From Clostridia bacterium (GTDB lineage: Bacteria > Bacillota > Clostridia > Christensenellales > Aristaeellaceae), in assembly GCA_017404985.1 (NCBI GenBank), contig JAFRBK010000049.1, positions 1 to 64,000 of the forward strand: a stretch of DNA of 64,000 bases. The letters run 5' to 3'. A program made the translations under genes and the position numbers. Positions 24,735 to 33,726 of this stretch are shown piece after piece; the first letter of the stretch is position 1, and each line of letters starts with the position of its first letter. Below the pieces are notes generated by a model. The model had not been told where the DNA came from. It was given only the letters and a program-made list of their open reading frames with translations, and did no database searches.

Positions 24735-25889
24735 TTATCTCCCAAGCATTCTCATGATTGCATGGCGGCCGACCCGCATGGCGCCTTTGGGGCAGAACTC
24801 CTGGCAGCAGAAGCAGTGGATGCAGACGCTTCGCTTGATTTTCGGTTTCCCATCCTGAAGCTTGATTGCTTTCGCCGGACAGACCTGCGCGCATTTCCCG
24901 CAGCCGACACAGGCAGTAGGATCAAGCTTTGGAAAAGGCGTCAGAATGCGGGAGGCAACGAAGTCTGCGGCCTTCCCCGGGATCCCGGACCCGAAGATCT
25001 GAAAAAACACGCTCGACTGCGCCTGGACGGTTTTGAAATCAGGAACGGCAAACCGGGACGGATCGCCGCAGACGCTGATCCCCGCAGTGTCTTCCGGCAC
25101 GAGCCCCCGCTCGGCGGCGGCACGCAGCGTCGGAACATCCTGGATTCCAAGCCCGATCAGCCCGGCCGCCACAGCATCGAGCATGTGTCCGTTTGTACCG
25201 GCCAGCAGGCAGCCGATCTTCCTCGGCGTTCCCTGCGTGGGGCCGTTGCCTTCCATGCCAACCACCGCATCACAGATGCAGAGCCGGGGTTTTGAATATT
25301 CATAGAGGTCTACCAGCATGTTGGCGAAGTCCTCGGCACGGGGAAAGCGGTAATGGAATTCCGGTTTTTTCGTGCCGGGGATCGTGCCGAAGAAATTCTT
25401 GACAGCGCAGGTCAATCCCATCATGCCATGGGTTTTGAGTTTGCAGAGATCAATGACAGCGTCAGCCTTTCCGAGCCAGGCTGTGTAAGGGAATTGTTTT
25501 GCCCGGACCGCGTCCGGAAAGGTGACTTCCTCCTGGGAGAAATCATCGTTGAGCTTCGCGCCGAAAGCCTCGGCTTTCCGCATTCCGCACACATCATAAA
25601 CAACCTTCAGGTATGGGGCAGCATAGATTCCTCCCGGGCTGTCCCCGATCACGGCTTCGGCCCCGCGCTCCCGCAGCAGGCGCACAATGGCGCAGACGAC
25701 CGAAGGATGAACGGTGGCTGCGCTTTCCGGCTTCATCGCCGAAACCAGGTTCACCTTGATGCCGACCGTCATGCCCGGATGCACAAAATCCAGGCCGTGA
25801 ATCGGCTCCAATACGGCCCGCAGGGCGGATTCCACCTGCTGATCGCCGTATTCTTCGCAGGGTGCTACAGACACATCGTACATATTCAT
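24735..25889 (-). CDS. DUF362 protein with a C-terminal double [4Fe-4S] ferredoxin domain
   Basis: The N-terminal 300 residues match DUF362: GMTVGIKVNLV, VIGDSPGG, DAVIDLCKLKTHGMMGLTCAVKNFFG and AVVGMEGNGPTQGTPRKIG. The end carries two ferredoxin clusters (CVGCGKCAQVCP and CIHCFCCQEFCP). Proteins of this type are presumed cytosolic iron-sulfur oxidoreductases of unknown substrate. It is the last of three closely packed genes (2-4 bp gaps). No ribosome binding site is obvious before the ATG at 25889, which suggests coupling to the preceding gene's translation. Confidence 0.88.
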   Translation of the reverse strand: MNMYDVSVAPCEEYGDQQVESALRAVLEPIHGLDFVHPGMTVGIKVNLVSAMKPESAATVHPSVVCAIVRLLRERGAEAVIGDSPGGIYAAPYLKVVYDVCGMRKAEAFGAKLNDDFSQEEVTFPDAVRAKQFPYTAWLGKADAVIDLCKLKTHGMMGLTCAVKNFFGTIPGTKKPEFHYRFPRAEDFANMLVDLYEYSKPRLCICDAVVGMEGNGPTQGTPRKIGCLLAGTNGHMLDAVAAGLIGLGIQDVPTLRAAAERGLVPEDTAGISVCGDPSRFAVPDFKTVQAQSSVFFQIFGSGIPGKAADFVASRILTPFPKLDPTACVGCGKCAQVCPAKAIKLQDGKPKIKRSVCIHCFCCQEFCPKGAMRVGRHAIMRMLGR

Positions 25890-25891
25890 GA

Positions 25892-26371
25892 TTACGGCAG
25901 GCCGTCCGTCGTCAGATCGTATACGTCGCCTGCCTCAAAGGCATGCAGAACGCCCTCCGGCAGAATGCCATCCGGGCCGAGATTCGCCCAGCCATCATCG
26001 GCCAGCACCCAGGTCATGGATTCTTCGTCACCCTCACCGGGAATGTCCAGCAAAAGCTGATATTCGCCTGCCGGCATGATATACAGGATGCTGTTCAGCC
26101 GCTCATCCGGCCAGGTGGTACTGCCCTTTCCCCAATCTTCACCAAAGACGCTTAATCTGATCTCCCCGGAGTACTCCTGCATGCTTTCTGTCCGCTCGAT
26201 GTAGATCGCACAGCTGCCGTCCGGAATGCTGTCCGGTTTCGTTTCGGCGATTTTGGTCTCCGCAATCGCCGCTTCCAGCACCGGAAGCCATTCATTGTAG
26301 CCCAGCTGCTTCATGCACCAGGGCAGCAGCGCAATCGCCGCCAGGAATGCAAGGAATCGTTTGATCATCAT
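25892..26371 (-). CDS. Hypothetical secreted or membrane-anchored protein, 159 aa
   Basis: I do not recognise a family. The N-terminus (IKRFLAFLAAIALLPWCM) is a signal peptide or single membrane anchor. The rest is acidic and Trp-rich and ends DVYDLTTDGLP. Motifs such as LYIMPAGEYQLLLDIPGEG recall small beta-sandwich domains that depend on a prior signal. It sits 4 bp after the preceding secreted-protein gene and 2 bp before the DUF362 gene, so all three are probably made together. Start: one of two adjacent ATG codons, 26371 or 26368. Confidence 0.6.
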   Translation of the reverse strand: MMIKRFLAFLAAIALLPWCMKQLGYNEWLPVLEAAIAETKIAETKPDSIPDGSCAIYIERTESMQEYSGEIRLSVFGEDWGKGSTTWPDERLNSILYIMPAGEYQLLLDIPGEGDEESMTWVLADDGWANLGPDGILPEGVLHAFEAGDVYDLTTDGLP

Positions 26372-26375
26372 TCAG

Positions 26376-27170
26376 TTAAACCCAGCCTTCATGGTGTTCG
26401 AGAAGAATCCCATTCTCTGTCTCATAGAGAATTTTGCCATCTCCCGTCCGGGAGAAGATTGCCTCGTATGTTTTACCGTCCTCTTCGGATTTGTATTCAC
26501 CGTCCGCCTGCTTCGTGAACAGTGTACAGGTGCCGAGGGCGGTGAGCTTTCCGATGGAGGAATCATAGGTCCCGTTCATGATGAAATCAGCGTATCGTTC
26601 GCCGTGTGTATTTCCGCGTGTGAGGAAGATCGTGTAGAACATCTCATCGGCCGTATTGCCGTTCCACCTGATTTCGACATTGACCTCTTCTGCTTCATTC
26701 TCCCACACGCCTTCAAACTCGCTGATATTCATGAACTTCAGGCCTGCGCCGGCATCATCGTGGCCGTCCTTCCAGAGGAGAAAGCTGTCCTTGTCAATCG
26801 TGAATTCGGTAACCTGGTTTTCCTCATCCATTCCGTCATAGGCCGGATCAATGTATGACCTTCCATTTGTGACCGGGTCATAGGTATAATCCGTCCGGGA
26901 AGAATTGACGGACTTCAGGGAATCCGTATCCTCATGGTAGAAGCAGGAATACTCCCATGTGGCGCCGGTCTCGCTTTTCCCATCCAGAATGTCCAGCGAA
27001 ATCCTGTAGCCTTCTTCCCCATACACAATCTCCATGAAGCCTCCGGGGACCGCCCAGTTGCTTTCGAACTTTTTTCCGCCTTCGGGCTGGGGAACCTCAT
27101 CCGCCCATGCGGCGTAGGCAACCACGCCCAGCATTGCGACTGTCAAAAGGATACTGAACCATTTTTTCAT
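26376..27170 (-). CDS. Hypothetical secreted protein, about 264 aa
   Basis: The signal peptide (MKKWFSILLTVAMLGVVAYAA) is cut near WADE. I do not recognise the mature part, which is acidic and beta-rich, with repeated strand-like segments (FMEIVYGEEGYRISLDIL, ADFIMNGTYDSSIGKLTALG, KTYEAIFSRTGDGKILYET), rather like a lipocalin or other small beta-barrel. The ATG at 27170 has GGGGAGG 8 bases upstream; in-frame codons further upstream lack such a site. It is the first gene of the operon that ends with the DUF362 protein. Confidence 0.65.
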   Translation of the reverse strand: MKKWFSILLTVAMLGVVAYAAWADEVPQPEGGKKFESNWAVPGGFMEIVYGEEGYRISLDILDGKSETGATWEYSCFYHEDTDSLKSVNSSRTDYTYDPVTNGRSYIDPAYDGMDEENQVTEFTIDKDSFLLWKDGHDDAGAGLKFMNISEFEGVWENEAEEVNVEIRWNGNTADEMFYTIFLTRGNTHGERYADFIMNGTYDSSIGKLTALGTCTLFTKQADGEYKSEEDGKTYEAIFSRTGDGKILYETENGILLEHHEGWV

Positions 27171-27282
27171 GCTTGTTTCCTCCCCGGTGTTTTTGATTTC
27201 TTCTGTCAGCTGTGTTTCCGCTTCCATTTCGGCGTGATTCCATGCTACCATTAAATACCAGCGGCGTCAAGGAAAGGCGTTG

Positions 27283-27310
27283 TTGTGTTTCAGGGGATAT
27301 CGTGTATAAT
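27283..27310 (+). promoter_or_regulatory. Promoter of the CD1871A/ferredoxin-TlpA cluster
   Basis: A perfect TATAAT (27305-27310) lies 16 bp after TTGTGT (27283-27288), about 25 bases before the first gene of the cluster. The -35 box is weak. Confidence 0.5.
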
Positions 27311-27334
27311 AGTTGACAGACATGGAAAATCGAT

Positions 27335-27814
27335 ATGGGGGTGACCTGCTTGACGCGCAAAGAAACCTTTCTGATTGTTCAATCCCTGCTTTGCGCGCTG
27401 GTGACGGGGCTGCTGACGGTCTCCGCGCTCTGCCTGTATTTTGACGGCGCGGCAAAGCAGGCCGAAGGCGATCTGTTCTACTATATGTATACCCGGGAAA
27501 GGGTCGGCGCCAGACTGCTGCCCATTCTGCCGCTTTTGTTCTGCTCCTTCGGGATGACGGTTGCGGGCCTGATCCTGGGAATCAGGGATGATCAGGCGGA
27601 CAAGCCCGTGCGGGATGAGAAGCTTCTCCGGAATCAGGGCATGATTCGGGAAAAAGCGGTTCATCAGGTTGCCACCCAAAGTGAGCTGTACCTTCGCGTC
27701 GCGGTGATCGCGCTGGCGGTGTTCCTGATCGTCGCGGGAATTCTGAATGGCGGGCTGGAGGACGTGCTGGCCAAAGGCGCCACCATCTGTACGGAGTGTG
27801 TTGGCCTTGGATAA
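27335..27814 (+). CDS. CD1871A-family CXXC-motif membrane protein
   Basis: The protein (159 aa) has three membrane segments (about residues 11-36, 60-84 and 120-137) and a C-terminal CTECVGLG, the CXXC tail of the CD1871A family. In Clostridia such proteins are found next to NapH/CcoG-like 4Fe-4S proteins and TlpA-like thioredoxins, and that is the context here (both follow directly). The tail probably passes electrons or disulfides at the membrane. The first coding ATG may lie a few codons into the frame; I use 27335. Biochemical function is not established. Confidence 0.75.
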   Translation: MGVTCLTRKETFLIVQSLLCALVTGLLTVSALCLYFDGAAKQAEGDLFYYMYTRERVGARLLPILPLLFCSFGMTVAGLILGIRDDQADKPVRDEKLLRNQGMIREKAVHQVATQSELYLRVAVIALAVFLIVAGILNGGLEDVLAKGATICTECVGLG

Positions 27815-27818
27815 TACG

Positions 27819-29621
27819 ATGAATCAGGAAAAGAAAGCCCCCGAAAAAAAAGCCCCTGAAACCCAAAGGGAAAAGCTGCAGCGCCCGGGAACCCGCCGCC
27901 TGGTCCAGCTGTATGCCGCCCTGCTGTACAATGCCAACCTGAAAGGCTTCATTGACGGCCATATTTACTCTGGCAACCTGAAGTCCGTCTGCGTTCCGGG
28001 CTTCAACTGCTATTCCTGCCCGGGCGCCGTCGCCAGCTGCCCGCTGGGGTCCCTGCAGAACGCCCTGACCGCCGCCGGGCATACCGCGCCCTGGTATGTC
28101 CTGGGGATTCTCACCCTGTTCGGCGTGATGCTGGGCCGGACGATCTGCGGCTGGATCTGCCCCCTGGGCCTGATTCAGGAATTGCTGCATAAGATCCCGA
28201 CCCCGAAGATTCGCAAGAGCCATATCACCCGGAAGCTCTCTTACCTGAAATACGTCTTTCTGGCGGTGTTTGTCATCGCCATCCCGTTGATTTACGGCAT
28301 CGGCAAGGGCATGATCCTGCCGGGCTTCTGCAAGTATATCTGCCCGGCCGGCACCCTGGAAGGCGCGGTAGGCCTTCTGCAGAACCCGGCAAACGCCACC
28401 TCCTTCTATCAGCTGGGCGAGGTGTTCACCCGCAAATGGGTGATCATGCTGGTCATCGGCCTGGCCTGCGTCTTCTGCTACCGCTCCTTCTGCCGGTTCA
28501 TCTGCCCGTTGGGCGCGATCTATGGGTTCTTCAACCGTTTCGCGCTGGCCGGCGTGAAGGTGAACCCGGACCGCTGCAACAGCTGCGGCCTGTGCGTAAT
28601 GAATTGCAAGATGGATATCCGGCACGTGGGAGACCGCGAATGTATCTCCTGCGGCAAGTGCATCGATACCTGCGCCCAGGGAGCGATCTCCCTGAAGTGC
28701 GGAAAGATTACACTGAAAGGGCCGGAGACCGGCAAGAACGCCGATCCGGAACCGGTCATTCAGAAGCGGAAAAAGATCGGGCGGATCGCCTGGGGGATCG
28801 CCATCGCGGTGCTGGTCTTCGCTGTGTGCTGGTTCAACCTCATTGAACCGGCCATAGAAAATGCGAATGAGCCGGCGGCTGCGGCGGTAGCCACGGAACA
28901 GGCGGCCGGCACAGAACAGGCCACCGGCGCGGAACAGTCCGCTGGTACGGATCAGGCTGCCAATACGGATCAGGCAACCGGCACGGATCAGGCCACCGAC
29001 GCGGAACAGTCCGCCGGTACGGATCAGGCAGCCGGCGAGAATCAGGCTGCCAACACGGATCAGGCCACCGGCGAGAATCAGGCTGCCAACACGGATCAGG
29101 CTGCTGACGAAACCGGGTCGTCTGAACCGAAAACCGGCCCGGAAGCGAAAGAATCCGGAACCCCGGCCGCTGCCGCGAATCTTCCGGTGGGCTCGGAAAT
29201 CGGAAACCTGCTGCCGGACTTCTCCACCGATTTGCTGGGCGAAGGAGATTTCAAACTATCGGATCACCGGGGGCAGGTCGTGATCCTGAACTTCTGGGGA
29301 ACCACCTGCGCGCCCTGCATTGCGGAACTCCCGGACTTCGAAAAGCTGAAAGTCGCCTATCCCGACGTGGAAATCCTGGCCATCCATGCCAGGGCCGGCG
29401 CGAAGAAGGCGAAAGCCTTCCTGGAGGACAAGGGCTGGGACCATCTGGACTTTGCCACGGACAGCAAGGAAAAAGGGATCATGAAGCTGCTGAACGTGTC
29501 AGAAGCCCTTCCCTCGACGATTGTGCTGAATCCGCAGGGGGTTGTCACCTACCATGCCCAGGCGCCTTTGAGCTATGAGAAACTGGAAGCGTTGTTTAAG
29601 GCGGCGCTTGCGGACAATTAG
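27819..29621 (+). CDS. NapH/CcoG-like 4Fe-4S membrane protein fused to a TlpA-like thioredoxin domain
   Basis: The N-terminal half (to about residue 340) is a NapH/CcoG-type polyferredoxin with five or so membrane helices. It has Cys-Pro motifs (CYSCPGAVASCP, CGWICPLG, CKYICPAG, CRFICPLG) and a ferredoxin pair (CNSCGLCVMNCKMD, CISCGKCIDTCAQG). A spacer of about 70 residues made of 5-residue repeats follows. The last 130 residues are a TlpA-like thioredoxin with the redox motif TTCAPC. The chain could carry electrons from the cytosolic side of the membrane to an outside disulfide reductase. The start is the ATG at 27819, only 4 bp after the CD1871A gene. Confidence 0.88.
   Translation: MNQEKKAPEKKAPETQREKLQRPGTRRLVQLYAALLYNANLKGFIDGHIYSGNLKSVCVPGFNCYSCPGAVASCPLGSLQNALTAAGHTAPWYVLGILTLFGVMLGRTICGWICPLGLIQELLHKIPTPKIRKSHITRKLSYLKYVFLAVFVIAIPLIYGIGKGMILPGFCKYICPAGTLEGAVGLLQNPANATSFYQLGEVFTRKWVIMLVIGLACVFCYRSFCRFICPLGAIYGFFNRFALAGVKVNPDRCNSCGLCVMNCKMDIRHVGDRECISCGKCIDTCAQGAISLKCGKITLKGPETGKNADPEPVIQKRKKIGRIAWGIAIAVLVFAVCWFNLIEPAIENANEPAAAAVATEQAAGTEQATGAEQSAGTDQAANTDQATGTDQATDAEQSAGTDQAAGENQAANTDQATGENQAANTDQAADETGSSEPKTGPEAKESGTPAAAANLPVGSEIGNLLPDFSTDLLGEGDFKLSDHRGQVVILNFWGTTCAPCIAELPDFEKLKVAYPDVEILAIHARAGAKKAKAFLEDKGWDHLDFATDSKEKGIMKLLNVSEALPSTIVLNPQGVVTYHAQAPLSYEKLEALFKAALADN
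28893..29115 (+). repeat. In-frame 15-bp tandem repeats coding a spacer
   Basis: About fourteen degenerate copies of a 15-bp unit encode five-residue repeats such as TDQAA/TDQAT/AEQSA/GENQA. They join the ferredoxin and thioredoxin parts of the fusion protein. Copies are close enough in DNA sequence for their number to vary by slippage. Confidence 0.85.
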
Positions 29622-29672
29622 CGTCAGCGATCCCGCAGGCATGAAAATGAAGAATCAGAGGAAAAGAGAAAG

Positions 29673-30971
29673 ATGAAAAGCCGTTTTCGTAATATGCTGG
29701 CATTGCTCACATGCATGGTCATGGCCATGCTGGCGCTGTGCGCCGGAACCGCATGGGCGGAAGAGGAAGATACAGGATTCCTGGGAAAACCGTTTCCGGA
29801 CTTCACGGTAACGGATACCGACGGAAACACCTTCACCCTGTCCGAGGCCCTGAAAAGCCATGAGGCCGTCCTGATCAATCTCTGGGCGACCTGGTGCTAT
29901 CCGTGCCTGAGCGAATTCCCGTATCTGAATGAAGCCTTTCAGAAGTACGGCGGCCGGGTTGCCTTTATCGCCCTGAGCACTGAATACAATGACACGATTG
30001 AAAAGATCGCGGACTACCGCAGCGAAATCGGCATTTCCTTCCCCATGGGCCGTGATGAGGGCAAGGAACTGTACGGGTATATGGATGCGTTCGGCACGCC
30101 GGTCTCCGTGATTATTGATCGGTTCGGCAACGCGGTTCACTTCCATGACGGCGCTTTCAAAAGCGCAGGGGAGGTGGAGCGCGCGCTGGAGGTATTCCTG
30201 GGAGACGGCTATACGCAGTCAACCGTCCTGAAAAGAATCCCCAGGGATGCTTCCACCCGGGCGTTTCCCGTCTTCGCGGCGCGGGCGCTTTATCCGGACG
30301 GAGACTACAGGAAAATCCTGATCCAGGCGGAATACCTCGAAAAACCATCCAGCTGCTGGATCATTCCGGAGGAGGCTGTGGTCATCCGGGCCGAGCCCGC
30401 CGCGGAGGACGATGTTCCCGCAATGATGTACGGGGAAACGTATTCCGGAAGAAACCTGTATCTCAGGGACATGCTGGATCCGGAAACCGGCATCTATGCC
30501 TGCGAACAGTCCATGCCCGGGCCGGAAGATGAAAAACAGTTTGTCCAGATCGCGCTGTTTGATGAAAATGGCGATGAAGATGTCAGCAGAGAGGATACCT
30601 CCTACCTGATCAGGGATGAAGACGGCATCGAACTGGTGGCGGAGCTCCTGAGGTCCGAAGGATACGGGGAGGTCAGCTGGGAATACGCGGACGAAGATGC
30701 CCCGGACGAGAACGCCCTGCAGGCCTATGTCATTCATGTGGTGGACCAGGACAACAACCCGGTGGAGGAGGTTACGGTGAATTTCTGCACGGACACATCC
30801 TGCATTCCCCGAGAGTCCGACGAGACCGGAACTGTGATCTTTGACGGCCCGAAGGGCGTCTATCACGTCCAGATCGTCGATGTGCCGGAAGGATACAGCT
30901 GGGATGAGAGCTATGAGATGTATACCACCGAAAAATACGGCGAATGGGTCCTGCGGGTCCGGAAGGACTGA
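29673..30971 (+). CDS. Secreted TlpA-like thioredoxin with an extended C-terminus
   Basis: A signal peptide (MLALLTCMVMAMLALCAGTA) ends near AWA-EEE. Residues 35-175 are a TlpA/ResA-like thioredoxin domain with redox motif WCYPC (Cys75, Cys78), a conserved ALSTEYND and a cis-Pro at GTPVSVI. The last 250 residues are unusual: a middle acidic domain and an end resembling a carboxypeptidase-regulatory beta fold (VDQDNNPVEEVTV, CTDTSC, YHVQIVDVPEGYSW). It lies 51 bp after the fusion gene and likely acts outside the cell as its partner or as a parallel disulfide reductase. Confidence 0.85.
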   Translation: MKSRFRNMLALLTCMVMAMLALCAGTAWAEEEDTGFLGKPFPDFTVTDTDGNTFTLSEALKSHEAVLINLWATWCYPCLSEFPYLNEAFQKYGGRVAFIALSTEYNDTIEKIADYRSEIGISFPMGRDEGKELYGYMDAFGTPVSVIIDRFGNAVHFHDGAFKSAGEVERALEVFLGDGYTQSTVLKRIPRDASTRAFPVFAARALYPDGDYRKILIQAEYLEKPSSCWIIPEEAVVIRAEPAAEDDVPAMMYGETYSGRNLYLRDMLDPETGIYACEQSMPGPEDEKQFVQIALFDENGDEDVSREDTSYLIRDEDGIELVAELLRSEGYGEVSWEYADEDAPDENALQAYVIHVVDQDNNPVEEVTVNFCTDTSCIPRESDETGTVIFDGPKGVYHVQIVDVPEGYSWDESYEMYTTEKYGEWVLRVRKD

Positions 30972-30999
30972 GTGCCCTCCCTTCGCCCGGCCGCATTGT

Positions 31000-31644
31000 T
31001 TATCCGAGCAGATTCCCCTTCCACCGGACGCACAGCATGGTCAGGTCGTCAAACTGTTCCGCGCCGCCCATGAACGCGGCAATGCTTTCCGTCACCGTTG
31101 ATAGAATTGCTTTCGGGTCCGCGGTCGCTGATGCGTTCAGCGCCTCCAGCAGCCGCTGTGTGCCGTAACGCTGTGTTTCGTCTTTCGCGTCCGGAACGCC
31201 GTCTGTATAGACGAAGATCACGTCCCCGGGTTTCATCCGGATTTCATAATCGGAATACGTTGCTCTCTTCATGGCCCCGAGCACCAGGCTGTGATGATTG
31301 TGCACCAGTTCAAACCGGTCGCCGTTCCGGAGGATCGGTTCCTCATGGCCGCCGTTGCTCGCCGTCAGGATACCGGTTTCCAGGTCCAGAATGCCCAGCC
31401 AGACCGTAACGAACATCCTGGCCCGGTTATTCACGCACAGCTGCCGGTTGACATCCGACAGGATTTCCGCCGGCGTCCCGCTGGCCTGCGCGCGGCTGTT
31501 GATCCGGTCTTTGGCGGTCATCATGAAGAGCGCGGCGGGAATCCCTTTCCCGGATACGTCCACGATCACCAGCGCCAGGCGCCGGCCGTCATCCATGTCA
31601 AAAAAGTCATAGAAATCGCCGCCGATTTCCTTTGCGGGCGTCAT
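31000..31644 (-). pseudogene. SpoIIE/RsbU-type phosphatase domain (3' part of a frameshifted gene)
   Basis: This frame encodes a PP2C-type SpoIIE/RsbU phosphatase domain: MTPAKEIGGDFYDFFDMDDG, VDVSGKGIPAALFM, NGGHEEPIL, VFVYTDGVPDAKDE and QFDDLTMLCVR. It has the metal-binding Asp residues and could be active. However, its upstream coding continues in the same frame without a start and reads AELDLAAKIQVSALPKADPD, the usual helical lead-in that follows a HAMP domain. That HAMP part sits one frame over in the next entry, so the original gene was one chain. An internal start at the ATG at 31644 is conceivable. Confidence 0.75.
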
Positions 31645-32627
31645 GGAAGCGCTGAGGTCAAAGGCGGGATGGCCGGTGAAATCCGGATCTGCCTTCGGCA
31701 GCGCGGAAACCTGGATTTTTGCAGCCAGGTCCAGTTCTGCCGGGCCCGTTCCCTTTCGGCCGCGTTTCTTGCCAGTTCCTCCGTGTTATGGACGATGCTG
31801 GCCTGCATCTCCCGGATCCCCTGGTACAGATCACCGATTTCGTCCCGGTTCGGAATCTTCAGGTTCATCACGTCGTCCATCGTATAGATAGTATCCCCTG
31901 TCTCACCAGCCTTCTTTTCCGCGAAATCCAGCGTTCCCTGCCGCAGCAGGCGAAGGGGCTTCACGGCAATCCGGCGGACCACCAGCATGCCGATCACGAT
32001 CGCGGCCGCGGTCAACAGAACGATCAGCAGAATGCTGTTGGAAAGAAAGCTGCGGCGCTGTTCCATCACATGGTTCATATTGATGTCCGCAAAGGCATAC
32101 GCAATGATTATTTCACGATTCTCCTTTTCCGTGGGCAGGGAAATGAACTCATAGGTAAAGCACAGCCAGCCGGATTCATCCGGCTGCATACCGGATGCTC
32201 CTTCGTCATCGTATCCGGCATCGGGATCTTCCGCGCCGATCCGGATCAGTTCCGGTTCCGGTGTAAAAGCCCGCATCATCCATTCAGGTGCGCATACTGC
32301 CGCCGCCGCAAACAGCATCCCGACGCTGACGGAAAACCGCAGCGCGATGCCTTCCACGGCATTCACCGCCCGCATATCCCCCTTACCGAAATACTGGGCA
32401 CTTAGCATAGTTACGCCGGTTCCCAGTCCGTACAGCACTATAAAAAGGATATTCGCATAATTGGCCGCCAGGGATACCGCGGAAATGTGCTCCTGCCCGA
32501 TATAGTTCAGCATCACCACGTCCGCCGAATTCACCGCGGCGCTCAGGAGATTCTGCAGGATAATCGGTACCGTCAGCTTCGCGATTTTGCTGTATGTCGC
32601 CCGTTCAATCCGTTGCATTCTGATCAT
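31641..32627 (-). pseudogene. Chimeric gene: MATE N-terminus joined to a HAMP sensor, then frameshifted
   Basis: Residues 1 to about 131 are the start of a MATE transporter (KLTVPIILQNLLSAAVNSAD, AVSLAANYANILF, EPELIRIGAE). From about residue 132 (near base 32233) the sequence changes to the extracellular part of a sensor, a membrane helix (SILLIVLLTAAAIVIGMLVV), and a HAMP domain with coiled coil. After AAERERARQ the frame is wrong: the next residues are nonsense, while the correct continuation (AELDLAAKIQ...) is one frame away. So a deletion probably fused two genes and a later small indel near base 31735 broke the product. I expect no function. Confidence 0.75.
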
Positions 32628-32762
32628 TGGTTTTCCTCTTCCGGCCGGTTGTCTCGCATGCCGTCCATCCGGAGAATATAGGAAGCCATCCCTGTATATA
32701 TTCTGCGTATTGTTTAAGCTAGAAGATCATCCAATATTACACCCGCCTGGTATATTCCGCTT

Positions 32763-33641
32763 TCATTCGTCCAGGAACGAGATCTGCTCAGACTTTTCCG
32801 GCAAATGGTTCATATATTCAAAACATTCATCCGGTTTATACATTATCCCGTGATCCCGGCAGAAAGACTGAAACAGGTTCATCAGTTCCTCCCGGTTCAG
32901 GCTGGGTACCTCATAAGCGTTCCTGTACGTCCGGACATACCGTTCCTTGAGCCCCGGAAAATGCCTGTCCAGCGCTGCGTAAAAGTACTCCCGGTCCCCT
33001 TCCCGGAGCGTCAGCCCCATGTCAAAGCAGATAATCCCTTTCACTCCTGTCTGTGCACAGGCCTCCAGGATCGCCGCAATGTTTTCTTTTGTATCGTTGA
33101 TAAACGGCAGAATCGGCGTCAGCCAGACGACCGTCGGGATTCCGCGCTTCCGCATTTCTTCCAGCACTTCCACCCGGCGCTGTGTGTTGCATACATTCGG
33201 CTCAAGAATCCTGCACAGCCGCTCATCCCAGGTTGTCAGCGTAATCTGTACAACACATTTAGCTCTCCGGTTGATCTCCTCCAACAGGTCGATATCCCGC
33301 AGGATCCGGTCGGATTTTGTCTGAACTGCCGCGCCGAATCCATATCTGTATATGATTTCCAGGCATCTCCGCGTCAGGCCCAGTTTCTCTTCGCAGTGCA
33401 TATACGGATCCGACATGGAACCTGTGCCAATCATCGCCTTCTGCCGTTTCGCCCTCAGTGCCTGCTCCAGCAGTTCCGGCGCATTCTGTTTTACTTCAAT
33501 ATCTTCAAATGCATGGGTAAACTGATAGCACCTGCTTCGGCTGTCGCAGTAAATGCACCCGTGGGAACACCCCCGATATATGTTCATCCCGAAGCGGCCT
33601 TTCCCACCGGTCAGGATCCCTTTTGCGTCCACAAAATGCAT
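32763..33641 (-). CDS. Radical SAM protein, SplB-like (spore photoproduct lyase family)
   Basis: The protein (292 aa) contains the radical SAM cluster motif C25-SHG-C29-IY-C32 within NIYRGCSHGCIYCDSRSRCY, followed by the SPL-like MIGTGSMSDPYMHCEEKLGL, AVQTKSDRILRDIDLL, TLTTWDERLCRILEP and WLTPILPFINDT. It belongs to the SplB-like branch, much of which is uncharacterised; I see no SPASM-type Cys-rich C-terminus. It lies 85 bp downstream of the Nif11-type precursor, on the same strand, but a terminator separates them. A role in peptide modification is thus possible but not shown; nucleic-acid repair is the other candidate. Confidence 0.82.
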   Translation of the reverse strand: MHFVDAKGILTGGKGRFGMNIYRGCSHGCIYCDSRSRCYQFTHAFEDIEVKQNAPELLEQALRAKRQKAMIGTGSMSDPYMHCEEKLGLTRRCLEIIYRYGFGAAVQTKSDRILRDIDLLEEINRRAKCVVQITLTTWDERLCRILEPNVCNTQRRVEVLEEMRKRGIPTVVWLTPILPFINDTKENIAAILEACAQTGVKGIICFDMGLTLREGDREYFYAALDRHFPGLKERYVRTYRNAYEVPSLNREELMNLFQSFCRDHGIMYKPDECFEYMNHLPEKSEQISFLDE

Positions 33642-33667
33642 CAGCGTCCTCCATCTTGATCACCTGC

Positions 33668-33697
33668 AAAAAATCCGGGCTGCAGGGCCCGGATTGA
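33668..33697 (-). terminator. Intrinsic terminator after the Nif11-type precursor gene
   Basis: On the minus strand the hairpin ATCCGGGC-CCTGCA-GCCCGGAT is followed by TTTTT. It sits between the peptide precursor gene and the radical SAM gene. It would end most precursor transcripts, or reduce expression of the downstream gene relative to the precursor, as is often seen in peptide-modification clusters. Confidence 0.85.
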
Positions 33698-33726
33698 TAA
33701 AGCCGAAAACATGCGCCTTATGCACA

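Noticed and set aside
28893-29115. Repeat array considered as CRISPR
   Set aside because: The units are 15 bp, contiguous without spacers and in frame within a protein gene.
32763-33641. Radical SAM protein as the proven modifier of the Nif11-type peptide
   Set aside because: It is SplB-like, without a SPASM-type auxiliary cluster, and a terminator lies between the genes. The link is only by position.
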